The position numbers were made by a program, and so were the translations under genes. A model generated the notes under the pieces. That model had not been told where the DNA came from. It ran no database searches and saw only the letters and a program-made list of their open reading frames with translations. From an uncultured Flammeovirgaceae bacterium (GTDB lineage Bacteria; Bacteroidota; Bacteroidia; Cytophagales; Cyclobacteriaceae): DNA of 5,195 bases. The DNA lies in contig CAMPJM010000335.1 of assembly GCA_946886805.1 (NCBI GenBank), positions 1 to 5,195 on the forward strand. The letters are read 5' to 3'. Of the stretch, positions 1-5,195 are shown piece after piece; the first letter of the stretch is position 1, and every line of letters starts with the position of its first letter.

Positions 1-367
1 AGTTTAAGGTTCTGAAATGGAAAACATTAATCCAGCTTTTAACAACGCTGAGGAGGCTAATACACCTCAAAACTTCATTAGATTAACATGCGAAACTTGA
101 GTTATCATTATAACCTATTATTCTCTGCCCTTAATCTCATAATGTGGGCCTTTAATCTAATCTGTTCGAATTTTGGGTTTAACTGTTATTTGCAGTCAAA
201 ACAACATTTAGAAATTATGAGTAATTAAGCCTGCCAAGCCATCTTTTTAGGAAAGAGTAGAGCTTGCCCGATGAATTTCGGAGCCCGCCCCGAAGCATTT
301 CGGGGGGTGAGGTCAAATCAATCCTAACTTCTTATTTTTTTATAAATATTACTTAGTTCTAACAAGT
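1..367. other. Gene-poor intergenic region at left edge
   Basis: I see no gene here that I can defend. A 27-codon reading frame (ATG at 17, TGA at 98-100) has an AAGG 7 bases before its ATG, and a second frame is open from the window edge to TAA at 84-86. Either could be a tiny gene or the tail of a gene lying to the left, but nothing distinguishes them from chance. The rest is AT-rich with stops in all frames. It carries two 11-base near-identical direct repeats (127-137 and 148-158, one mismatch), a 10-bp inverted repeat (77-86 with 152-161) and the GC-rich palindrome pair listed separately. No clear intrinsic terminator for the minus-strand EVE gene ending at 368 was seen. Confidence 0.5.
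268..305. repeat. Tandem pair of short GC-rich palindromes
   Basis: Two related 14-base units, CCGATGAATTTCGG (268-281) and CCGAAGCATTTCGG (290-303), lie 22 bases apart start to start and differ at two positions. The second sits inside a perfect 7-bp hairpin, CCCCGAA (288-294) pairing with TTCGGGG (299-305) around a GCAT loop. The first makes only a 4-bp stem (CCGA with TCGG). The block is much richer in G+C than its surroundings and has no T-run on either side, so it does not look like a standard intrinsic terminator. Its position beyond the 3' end of the EVE gene fits an intergenic palindromic repeat of the REP type, which is inference. Confidence 0.5.
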
Positions 368-769
368 TTATTTTAACGTCAGGATACTTTTATATTCCTC
401 TTCTGACAAAGGGATTACTGATAACCTGCTCTGCTTAAATAGCATCAGGTCGGGCAGTAATCCGCTCTCTTTCATTTTCTGTAAAGAAACTGGTTCTTTT
501 ATTTGCTCCAAAGGTATAATTTCAACTGCGACCCACCTTTCTTCCGGATCATTTGATTCAGGGAAAAAAGGCTTGGAAACTTCTGCAACACCAACAACGC
601 TTTTTTCTTTCCCACTGTGGTAAAACAAAAGTCTATCACCCTGCTTCATTTCTTTTAAATAATTTCGGGCTTGGTAATTTCTTATTCCGTCCCAAACTGT
701 TGATCCGTCCTTTTGCAAATCTGCGAAGCTATATGTGTCCGGTTCAGATTTTATAAGCCAATGTTTCAT
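368..769 (-). CDS. EVE domain protein, putative modified-base binder
   Basis: This is a stand-alone EVE domain protein of 133 residues (thymocyte nuclear protein 1/THYN1 type). The family has a PUA-like fold and is thought to bind modified bases such as methylated cytosine in DNA, or modified RNA; the ligand here is not known. Visible hallmarks are the N-terminal WLIKSEPDTYS (residues 4-14), VWDGIRNYQARNYL (25-38), KQGDRLLFYHSG (42-53), the strand VVGVAEV (58-64) and the C-terminal RLSVIPLS (115-122). It is somewhat shorter than the roughly 150-residue members, mainly in the loop around residues 70-78, but ends are intact. Its ATG overlaps the TGA of the upstream exported-protein gene as ATGA, which suggests translational coupling from one transcript. 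No restriction, McrB or helicase partner adjoins it, unlike EVE domains in defence loci, so a housekeeping role is more likely. Confidence 0.93.
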   Translation of the reverse strand: MKHWLIKSEPDTYSFADLQKDGSTVWDGIRNYQARNYLKEMKQGDRLLFYHSGKEKSVVGVAEVSKPFFPESNDPEERWVAVEIIPLEQIKEPVSLQKMKESGLLPDLMLFKQSRLSVIPLSEEEYKSILTLK

Positions 770-1200
770 CTATAAATTTCGTTTCTTTTAATTTTCAACA
801 AACCTTCTTCTAAACTGATGATCTCGAATATAAATTTATCTTGTTTTGAATTTCCCTCCGAAATAACCACTTCTATACCTTTGTCACTCGTTGTCCAGGA
901 ACCTTTTTCGGCCTGTGTACCATCTGTTGGTGCAATACTATACAAGATAAAAGTACCATCTTCTTTAATCTCAAAACCTTCACGTCCTCTGGCAGGCGGA
1001 AAATTATATTTTTTCGGACGATAAGCTTCAATACCCATTTCATCGTCTTCAAAAGAATGGATCCAAACCTGGTCTGATATATTATTTATCAACTCTGACT
1101 GTCGATTTTTCTGTCCGGTGCATTTTGTAGATGCAAAAAGAATGAATAAAGAGATGCAATAAATAAATTTATTTCTAAAAAACTGCTTTTTATGACCCAT
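766..1200 (-). CDS. Putative exported lipocalin-like hypothetical protein
   Basis: I do not recognise a named family. From the ATG at 1200 the protein is 144 residues with a basic N-terminus (KK at 4-5, RNK at 9-11), a hydrophobic stretch (about 12-23) and a polar region after it, consistent with a signal peptide or membrane anchor. Cys27 follows STK, and lysine at -1 is a poor lipobox, so lipoprotein status is doubtful. The mature part is short and beta-rich, with a Trp near its start (W46), the conserved-looking YRPKKYNFPPARGREGF (60-76), DGTF (81-84), APTDG (90-94) and GSW (100-102), a rhythm reminiscent of lipocalin-like sheets. The frame stays open to an earlier ATG at 1260, but that would bury the signal sequence behind 20 charged, atypical residues, so I prefer 1200. 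Its TGA overlaps the start of the EVE gene; the pair probably forms an operon. Confidence 0.7.
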   Translation of the reverse strand: MGHKKQFFRNKFIYCISLFILFASTKCTGQKNRQSELINNISDQVWIHSFEDDEMGIEAYRPKKYNFPPARGREGFEIKEDGTFILYSIAPTDGTQAEKGSWTTSDKGIEVVISEGNSKQDKFIFEIISLEEGLLKIKRNEIYR

Positions 1201-1260
1201 TCTAAAATCCACAGTAAATGATAAAATAATTAAATCTTTTTCTTCTGTCCTTAAGCGCAT

Positions 1261-1296
1261 GATTCCACTCGTAATAAACGATGCAAGGTTGGAATC
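1261..1296. repeat. Inverted repeat with nested hairpin in the 5' region of the exported-protein gene
   Basis: GATTCCA (1261-1267) pairs perfectly with TGGAATC (1290-1296). Inside lies a smaller stem, TCGT (1269-1272) with ACGA (1278-1281), around an AATAA loop. The block sits directly upstream of the alternative ATG at 1260 and 61 bases upstream of the preferred ATG at 1200, so it would lie in the leader of the minus-strand transcript or overlap its promoter. It could be an operator or a leader hairpin; there is no direct evidence for either, and a 7-bp arm pair can arise by chance. Confidence 0.3.
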
Positions 1297-1547
1297 TTAA
1301 GCCCTATATTAGCTAAAATACAGGTTATATCAAAAGAACTGAAAAATCGACAAGATCGTTATTATTTAAAATTTTAAAATGTAGATTTAAAAATAGATTA
1401 TCAAGTTCAAGATAAGCCACACTTTAGTTTTTGGCGAGGGTGAGTTTAAAAAAAACACTAATTTTAGAACTTTGTAGCTACTCACTATCAAAAAAAGCCG
1501 GAGTATTGACAAAGTGGAGCGATCAGGCGTTAATCAGCTACGAAATT

Positions 1548-1555
1548 TAGATTTG
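1548..1555 (+). promoter_or_regulatory. Candidate Bacteroidota -7 promoter element for polX-GT9
   Basis: TAGATTTG matches the Bacteroidota primary-sigma -7 consensus TAnnTTTG exactly. It would place transcription start near 1560 and give a leader of about 50 bases before the polX TTG codon, which is reasonable. No good TTTG/TTG -33 element is found about 20 bases upstream, so the call rests on the -7 box and its position alone. Confidence 0.4.
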
Positions 1556-1611
1556 TACTTTATTCAAAATAATGGTTTTATATATTTTTTTAACCTTTAA
1601 ATTCTTGGAAG

Positions 1612-3324
1612 TTGACTAATAAAGACATCATTAAAATATTAAAAACTACAGTGCAATTAATGGAATTGCATGACGAAAATCCCTTCAAGATAAGAAGTTT
1701 CAGCAATGCAGTTTTTAATCTGGAGAAGCTATCTCTGGATGTTTCTTCGGCATCAAAACAGGAACTCGAAGGAATTGATGGGATAGGAAAAAGTATAGCT
1801 GCAAGCATAGATGAGATAAATCGGGAAGGGAGACTTGAATATTTGGAAGCCCTGTTAAGCAAAACTCCGGAGGGCATTATTGCTATGTTGGGAATAAAAG
1901 GGATAGGGCCAAAGAAAATAAGAGTTATTTGGAAAACATTGGATATTGACTCAATTGAAAAGCTGCAAAAGGCTTGTGAAGAGAATCAAATCGCGACTCT
2001 TAAAGGTTTTGGTAAAAAGACACAGGATAACATTGTTGAGGGTCTTCGATACAATGAAAAAAATTCAGGAAAACTTCTCTATGCTTCCATTCTCCCGGTA
2101 GCTGAAGGAATGAAAATAGAGCTTGAAAATAAATTCCCCGAAGCGTTGGTATCATTTACCGGAGAGCTCCGAAGAAAGAATGAAATTATAAACAGCATAG
2201 AGATATTGGTTGGTCACGCTGAATATTTGAAGGTACCTGCATTTTTAAATCAACAGGCATATTTGGAACCCGATATCAAAACATCAGGTCCATTTTCCTG
2301 GCGGGGCGTGATAAAGGAATCTGGCTTTCCTGTAATTGTAAGATCCTGTCAAATAGCTTCATTTTATAATAACCTCTTAAAGCATACGGGTACTACAAGC
2401 CACCTAAGCACTAAACTGGAAAATGGAGATAATCTGTTAAAGATTTTATGTACGAATAAGGTTATTAGTGAAGAAAATGCTTACGAAATAGCGGGCCTAC
2501 CTTTTGTAGTGCCTGAAATGAGAGAAGGGCGAGACGAATTTATTTTGGCAGCTCAAAAGACACTTCCGGAAAGTTTAATTGAAGTTGAAGATATCAAAGG
2601 CATAATTCACAATCATTCTACCTATAGCGACGGCAAGCACAGCCTTAGGGACATGGCCGTTTATTGTAAGGAACTGGGATTTCAATATCTGGGCATATCC
2701 GATCATAGCAAGACGGCATATTATGCAAATGGACTCAAAGAAGAAAAAATTCTAGAACAACATGCTGAAATAGATTCTTTGAACATAGAATTAGCTCCCT
2801 TTAAAATATTCAAAGGCATCGAATCTGATATTCTATCAAACGGTGATCTGGATTATGCTGATGAGATTTTGGCTAGCTTCGATTTTATTGTTGCTTCGGT
2901 TCATTCAGGCTTTTTAACTGATATATCTAAAAATACAGAACGGCTATTGAAGGCTATCAGGAATCCCTACACAACGATATTAGGGCACCCTACTGGTAGA
3001 TTATTGTTAAAAAGGGAGGGATATCCCATAGATCACAAGGAAATAATAGATGCCTGTGCCGTGCATAATGTTATTATCGAAATAAATGCAAATCCCCGAA
3101 GGCTGGATTTAGATTGGCGGTGGATAAACTATGCTTTGTCAAAAAATGTTACTATCAGCATTAATCCTGACGCACATTCAAAAGAGGAATATCACAACAT
3201 GAAGTTCGGCGTTGCAGTGGGACGAAAAGGAGGTCTTACCAAGGAACAAACATTGAATTGCTGGCCATTAGAGACAGTTGAAAAGGTTTTAAAACAAAAA
3301 AAATCGATCCTTGCCGCCAAATAA
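1612..3324 (+). CDS. polX: PolX-type HhH/PHP protein with degenerate polymerase site
   Basis: This 570-residue protein has the full bacterial PolX layout and length: N-terminal helix-hairpin-helix DNA-binding region (hairpins GIDGIGK 54-60, GIKGIGP 94-100, GFGKK 132-136), a family X polymerase-like core (about 155-300) and a C-terminal PHP phosphoesterase domain (about 328-570). PolX acts in gap filling and base-excision repair. All nine expected PHP metal ligands are visible: H333, H335, D340, H365, E404, H431, H459, D520 and H522. In the polymerase core the usual GS...RR...GDxD motif reads GELRRKNEIINSIE (184-197), so both aspartates are replaced (S195, E197), and the third falls at I242. 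I infer a nuclease or DNA-binding role rather than synthesis. The start is TTG: the frame has a stop at 1591-1593 with no ATG or GTG between, and the next ATG (residue 17) would cut into the conserved N-terminus. GT9 follows after 16 bases. Confidence 0.93.
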   Translation: MTNKDIIKILKTTVQLMELHDENPFKIRSFSNAVFNLEKLSLDVSSASKQELEGIDGIGKSIAASIDEINREGRLEYLEALLSKTPEGIIAMLGIKGIGPKKIRVIWKTLDIDSIEKLQKACEENQIATLKGFGKKTQDNIVEGLRYNEKNSGKLLYASILPVAEGMKIELENKFPEALVSFTGELRRKNEIINSIEILVGHAEYLKVPAFLNQQAYLEPDIKTSGPFSWRGVIKESGFPVIVRSCQIASFYNNLLKHTGTTSHLSTKLENGDNLLKILCTNKVISEENAYEIAGLPFVVPEMREGRDEFILAAQKTLPESLIEVEDIKGIIHNHSTYSDGKHSLRDMAVYCKELGFQYLGISDHSKTAYYANGLKEEKILEQHAEIDSLNIELAPFKIFKGIESDILSNGDLDYADEILASFDFIVASVHSGFLTDISKNTERLLKAIRNPYTTILGHPTGRLLLKREGYPIDHKEIIDACAVHNVIIEINANPRRLDLDWRWINYALSKNVTISINPDAHSKEEYHNMKFGVAVGRKGGLTKEQTLNCWPLETVEKVLKQKKSILAAK

Positions 3325-3340
3325 ATCTAAAAAGCCTCAA

Positions 3341-4357
3341 ATGGCGATAAAAAAAATTTTAGTGCTTAGGTTTTCTTCCATTGGAGACATAGTGCTGACA
3401 TCTCCTGTGGTGCGGGCTTTAAAAGTACAGTTGGAAAATGTAGAGGTGCATTTTTGTACCAAGATTCAATACAAAGGAATAGTTGAGAACAACCCCTATA
3501 TCGACAAGGTAATGTGCCTCGAAGGCAATTTAAATCAACTTGTTGAGAAGCTAAAGAATGAGCACTATGATTATATAATTGACCTTCATAACAATCTGCG
3601 CACTAAAATTATTAAGTCAAGGCTGGGAAAGCCTTCCAAAAAATTCAACAAATTAAATTTTGAGAAATGGCTTTATGTCACATTTAAATTAAACAAGCTG
3701 CCCAATATCCATATTGTGGATAGGTATATGGACACTGTAAAGCCTTTGGGTGTAAAAAAAGATAGCTTAGGATTAGATTACTTTATCCCTGAAAAAGATG
3801 AGATAGAAATAAGCTGGCTTCCTGAAACTCACCGCAACGGTTTTATTGCTTATGCCATTGGGGCTCAACATGCAACTAAAAAACTACCCGTCAAAAGAAT
3901 GATTGAGCTTTGCGATAAAATAAACAAGCCGATAGTTTTATTGGGAGGCAAGGAGGATTTTGAAACAGGGGAAACGATAGCAAATTTTTTTAAGAAAAGC
4001 GTAGCATCCGAGGAATATGAGCCTTTGCTGAGAGAATTGAACAAAAAAGCGGCTATTTATAATGCTTGTGGAAAATACAATCTCAACCAATCGGCTTCAT
4101 TTTTGAAACATGCGCAGGCGGTGTTTTCTCATGATACCGGCTTAATGCACATTGCTGCCGCCTTCAAAAAAGAAATTTATTCAATCTGGGGAAATACTAC
4201 ACCTCATTTTGGAATGTATCCTTATAAAACAAAATTTGTCGTTTTCGAAAATAATAATCTTTCCTGTAGGCCTTGCTCAAAAATCGGTTTTAAGAAATGT
4301 CCTCAAGGTCATTTTAAGTGCATGAATGATCTGGTGTTCGATTTCTATTTGCCTTAA
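3341..4357 (+). CDS. Glycosyltransferase family 9 (heptosyltransferase-like)
   Basis: This is a 338-residue GT-B fold family 9 glycosyltransferase, the family of the lipopolysaccharide heptosyltransferases WaaC/WaaF. Such enzymes act at the cytoplasmic face of the inner membrane and add ADP-heptose or a related sugar to the growing core. The N-terminal Rossmann half opens with KKILVLRFSSIGDIVLTSP (4-22), with D16 at the position of the proposed catalytic base. The sugar-nucleotide half carries a GAQHATKKLP loop (174-183) with candidate phosphate-contacting lysines, LLGGKED (200-206) and HDTGLMHIAAAF (264-275) with D265. Near the C-terminus, C309, C312, C320, H324 and C327 form a CxPC...CPxGHFxCM cluster. 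I start at ATG 3341; an in-frame TTG at 3311 would overlap polX and add ten non-conserved residues. Donor and acceptor cannot be read from sequence, so no symbol is given. Probably co-transcribed with polX. Confidence 0.92.
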   Translation: MAIKKILVLRFSSIGDIVLTSPVVRALKVQLENVEVHFCTKIQYKGIVENNPYIDKVMCLEGNLNQLVEKLKNEHYDYIIDLHNNLRTKIIKSRLGKPSKKFNKLNFEKWLYVTFKLNKLPNIHIVDRYMDTVKPLGVKKDSLGLDYFIPEKDEIEISWLPETHRNGFIAYAIGAQHATKKLPVKRMIELCDKINKPIVLLGGKEDFETGETIANFFKKSVASEEYEPLLRELNKKAAIYNACGKYNLNQSASFLKHAQAVFSHDTGLMHIAAAFKKEIYSIWGNTTPHFGMYPYKTKFVVFENNNLSCRPCSKIGFKKCPQGHFKCMNDLVFDFYLP

Positions 4358-4418
4358 GAGGGCAGTTTTACAGAGCAGTTTTTGTAGGATTGATGCCTGG
4401 GTTCTTTATTTATGCATG

Positions 4419-4450
4419 AGTCGCTGTCAGGGGACAGCGACTGGTGGGGG
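4419..4450. repeat. REP-like hairpin 1 with GGTGGGG tail
   Basis: AGTCGCTGTC (4419-4428) pairs perfectly over 10 bp with GACAGCGACT (4433-4442) around an AGGG loop, and is followed at once by GGTGGGGG (4443-4450). Its core CTGTCAGGGGACAG is nearly the same as the core of hairpin 2 read on the other strand (CTGTCGGGGGACAG). A stable palindrome with a conserved G-rich flank between convergent genes is the hallmark of REP-type elements, which in many bacteria are moved by RAYT (Y1-type) transposases. Family membership is inferred; no transposase lies in this window. It could also help end or protect the GT9 transcript, though there is no T-run after it. Confidence 0.65.
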
Positions 4451-4495
4451 TTGATAAGTCAAATACATTGCCGTAAATTTATTTTTCCTTTCTCT

Positions 4496-4525
4496 GCGTC
4501 CTGTCCCCCGACAGGACGCCCCACC
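4496..4525. repeat. REP-like hairpin 2 with CCCCACC tail
   Basis: GCGTCCTGTC (4496-4505) pairs perfectly over 10 bp with GACAGGACGC (4510-4519) around a CCCC loop. The last stem base begins CCCCACC (4519-4525), the exact reverse complement of the GGTGGGG that follows hairpin 1. Thus the two hairpins share a core in opposite orientation and their tails can pair with each other, enclosing hairpin 2 and about 45 bases of AT-rich spacer. The whole unit (4419-4525, 107 bp) may be a composite element of the BIME type; this is inference from symmetry alone. Confidence 0.65.
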
Positions 4526-4700
4526 CTGCTAATTTTCTCTGATCCTGCAAATCCTGATTCTGACAAGAGAGCAACTGCCACAAATGAGGTGCTCGGATCA
4601 CTTCCGCCTCAGAATCCTTATTAAAAGACTATGACGGGAGTAGCCACCTAATTGAACTGTAAGACGGCTGGGTGATTTAAGCATCAAAAAAATTTCATAA

Positions 4701-4728
4701 AAAAAGCTCCGGAAATCCGAAGCTTTTT
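4701..4728 (-). terminator. Rho-independent terminator of the cold-shock gene
   Basis: On the minus strand AAAAGCTTCGG, an ATTT loop and CCGGAGCTTTT form an 11-bp stem with one G-T wobble, continued by a run of seven T (4705-4699). It starts 39 bases after the cspA stop. Read on the plus strand the wobble becomes a C-A mismatch and the T-run after the stem is shorter, so the structure is tuned for the minus strand but could also stop residual plus-strand transcripts from GT9. Confidence 0.85.
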
Positions 4729-4767
4729 ACTTTAATCCATTATAAATCAATATCTATATCGATAAAA

Positions 4768-4959
4768 TTAGATTTTTTTTACATTAACTGCGTTTATGCC
4801 TTTTTTACCTTCCGATTCGTCATAAGTAACCTTATCGTTCTCTCGGATTGTCTCAGAAAGTCCAGATGCATGAACAAATACTTCTTTTTTACTCATGTCA
4901 TCGACAATAAAGCCAAAGCCTTTACTTTCATTAAAAAATTTTACTGTGCCTGTTGCCAT
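4768..4959 (-). CDS. Cold-shock protein, CspA family
   Basis: A 63-residue single cold-shock domain protein, a five-stranded OB-fold that binds single-stranded RNA and DNA and melts RNA structure in the cytoplasm. It opens with the typical GTVKFFNESKGFGFI (4-18), containing RNP1 (KGFGFI, 13-18), followed by RNP2 (VFVHAS, 27-32). Aromatic contacts F8, F15, F17, F28 and the RNP2 H30 are present. It is slightly shorter than the roughly 67-70-residue CspA of enterobacteria, with a shortened loop before the last strand, but closely like small Bacteroidota Csps. It is transcribed alone, convergent with GT9, with its own promoter and a strong terminator. The leader predicted from the promoter is short, so the long cold-sensing 5' leader of E. 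coli cspA is not evident. Whether it is cold-induced or constitutive cannot be told, and paralogue naming is uncertain. Confidence 0.96.
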   Translation of the reverse strand: MATGTVKFFNESKGFGFIVDDMSKKEVFVHASGLSETIRENDKVTYDESEGKKGINAVNVKKI

Positions 4960-4993
4960 AATTGTAATAGATAAATAATTAAATAATTGTTAT

Positions 4994-5022
4994 CAAATAT
5001 AAATAGAAATTGCAAAAAACAA
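4994..5022 (-). promoter_or_regulatory. Bacteroidota-type promoter of the cold-shock gene
   Basis: On the minus strand TATATTTG (5001-4994) matches the TAnnTTTG -7 consensus exactly. A TTG at 5022-5020 sits 18 bases upstream of it, close to the usual -33 spacing. Transcription would start near 4988, giving a leader of about 30 bases that includes the tandem octamer AAATAATT (4973-4980, 4981-4988, plus-strand reading). There is no clear Shine-Dalgarno sequence before the ATG at 4959, as is common in this phylum. Confidence 0.6.
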
Positions 5023-5071
5023 TATCTTATGCTATAATAATATTACATTAACCTACTTAGTTTCAAGAGGT

Positions 5072-5116
5072 ATTGAAAATTTAATAGATTAGAATCTGTT
5101 ATCAATAGATTTCAAT
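5072..5116. repeat. Cluster of short repeats upstream of the cold-shock promoter
   Basis: An inverted pair ATTGAAA (5072-5078) and TTTCAAT (5110-5116) encloses a direct repeat AATAGATT (5083-5090, 5104-5111) and a small dyad AGATT-AG-AATCT (5086-5097). The block lies about 50 bases upstream of the cspA -33 element. It could be a regulator site or simply chance in very AT-rich DNA. Positions 5117-5195 show no gene. Confidence 0.25.
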
Positions 5117-5195
5117 TTACTTAAATAATTAGATAAATTTCCTATTTGTAAAATAATTTTTATAAAAATTTGAATTTCTTTTGGAATAGTAGCAA

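Larger units (their letters stand above)
1201..1611. other. Divergent intergenic region between the exported-protein gene and polX
   Basis: About 410 bases without a supported gene; stops occur in every frame and the sequence is AT-rich. It must hold the promoters of both the minus-strand exported-protein/EVE pair and the plus-strand polX pair. A Bacteroidota-type -7 element is visible only on the polX side. Other structure includes an inverted repeat next to 1260 (listed separately) and a widely spaced 7-bp inverted repeat, ACTTTGT (1469-1475) with ACAAAGT (1509-1515), inside which lies part of a TTGACA-like hexamer at 1506-1511 that has no matching -10 box at the usual distance. I found no tRNA or other recognisable RNA gene. 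Confidence 0.55.
4358..4767. other. Intergenic region with palindromic repeats and terminator
   Basis: Some 410 bases lie between two convergent genes (GT9 and the cold-shock gene). I see no real gene: a 70-codon open frame (4412-4624) begins within the first hairpin and runs through both palindromes, has no recognisable domain and is best seen as chance. Contents are an 8-base direct repeat GCAGTTTT (4362-4369, 4375-4382) just after the GT9 stop, the two G/C-rich hairpins, a short 9-base periodic stretch with ATCCTG at 4542-4547 and 4551-4556, and the cspA terminator at 4701-4728. No separate U-tract terminator for the polX-GT9 transcript is evident. Confidence 0.6.

Noticed and set aside
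77..161. 10-bp inverted repeat (77-86 with 152-161) and 11-base direct repeats (127-137, 148-158) as a mobile-element end or operator
   Set aside because: The sequences are AT-rich, widely spaced and have no adjoining transposase or target duplication; chance is a sufficient explanation.
368..769. EVE protein as part of a defence island
   Set aside because: It is a single-domain THYN1-type protein with no restriction, McrB-like GTPase, helicase or toxin gene beside it in this window.
553..1024. Two plus-strand open frames (553-756 and 818-1024) opposite the EVE and exported-protein genes
   Set aside because: They are antisense to an unmistakable EVE domain and to its coupled partner and show no protein-like features.
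1201..1260. ATG at 1260 as start of the exported-protein gene
   Set aside because: It would place 20 charged residues ahead of the hydrophobic signal segment; ATG at 1200 gives a normal basic-hydrophobic signal sequence. Kept as a possibility only.
1506..1534. TTGACA with a sigma70-like spacing to TTAAT
   Set aside because: The -10 match is poor and Bacteroidota primary sigma factors use TAnnTTTG; the exact match at 1548-1555 is preferred.
1590..1877. 95-codon minus-strand open frame opposite the polX start
   Set aside because: It lies antisense to the conserved polX N-terminus, which clearly carries the coding signal, and its product is low-complexity serine/leucine-rich.
3311..3340. TTG start at 3311 for the GT9 gene
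   Set aside because: It would overlap polX and add ten lysine/proline-rich residues before the conserved GT9 N-terminus, while ATG 3341 gives the normal family start.
4412..4624. 70-codon plus-strand open frame after the GT9 gene
   Set aside because: It starts inside hairpin 1, runs through both palindromes, has no recognisable domain and no ribosome binding site; the G/C-rich repeats explain its openness.

Overview
This window looks like chromosomal DNA from a Bacteroidota bacterium, probably of the Cytophagales/Flavobacteriia type. The evidence is low G+C, long AT-rich intergenic stretches, weak or absent Shine-Dalgarno sequences, exact matches to the Bacteroidota -7 promoter element (TAnnTTTG) upstream of two genes, and protein variants typical of the phylum. 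I cannot name the genus. There is no sign of phage, plasmid, CRISPR or an insertion-sequence transposase; apart from small palindromic repeats it reads as an ordinary housekeeping region.

Layout. Positions 1-367 hold no convincing gene but contain a tandem pair of short palindromes (268-305). On the minus strand, a small putative exported beta-rich protein of unknown function (start 1200, stop 766) is followed by an EVE-domain protein (769-368). The two overlap by the four bases ATGA, so they are probably translationally coupled. A gene-free divergent region (1201-1611) separates them from a plus-strand pair: a 570-residue PolX-type protein (1612-3324) and a GT9 heptosyltransferase-like glycosyltransferase (3341-4357), 16 bases apart and probably co-transcribed. 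A 410-base intergenic region carries two near-perfect 10-bp hairpins linked by complementary G-rich and C-rich tails, resembling REP-type repeats, and a terminator shared with the last gene. That gene is a minus-strand cold-shock protein (4959-4768) with its own promoter.

How the genes relate. PolX-PHP proteins act in DNA repair, EVE domains bind modified bases, GT9 enzymes build lipopolysaccharide core sugars, and Csp proteins chaperone RNA. I see no single pathway joining them. The most notable point is that the PolX protein keeps all nine predicted metal ligands of its PHP nuclease domain, while all three positions expected to carry the catalytic aspartates of the polymerase domain are changed. 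It is therefore predicted to be a polymerase-dead nuclease. I found no clearly undescribed multi-gene system; the palindromic elements and the degenerate polymerase domain are the parts most worth following up.
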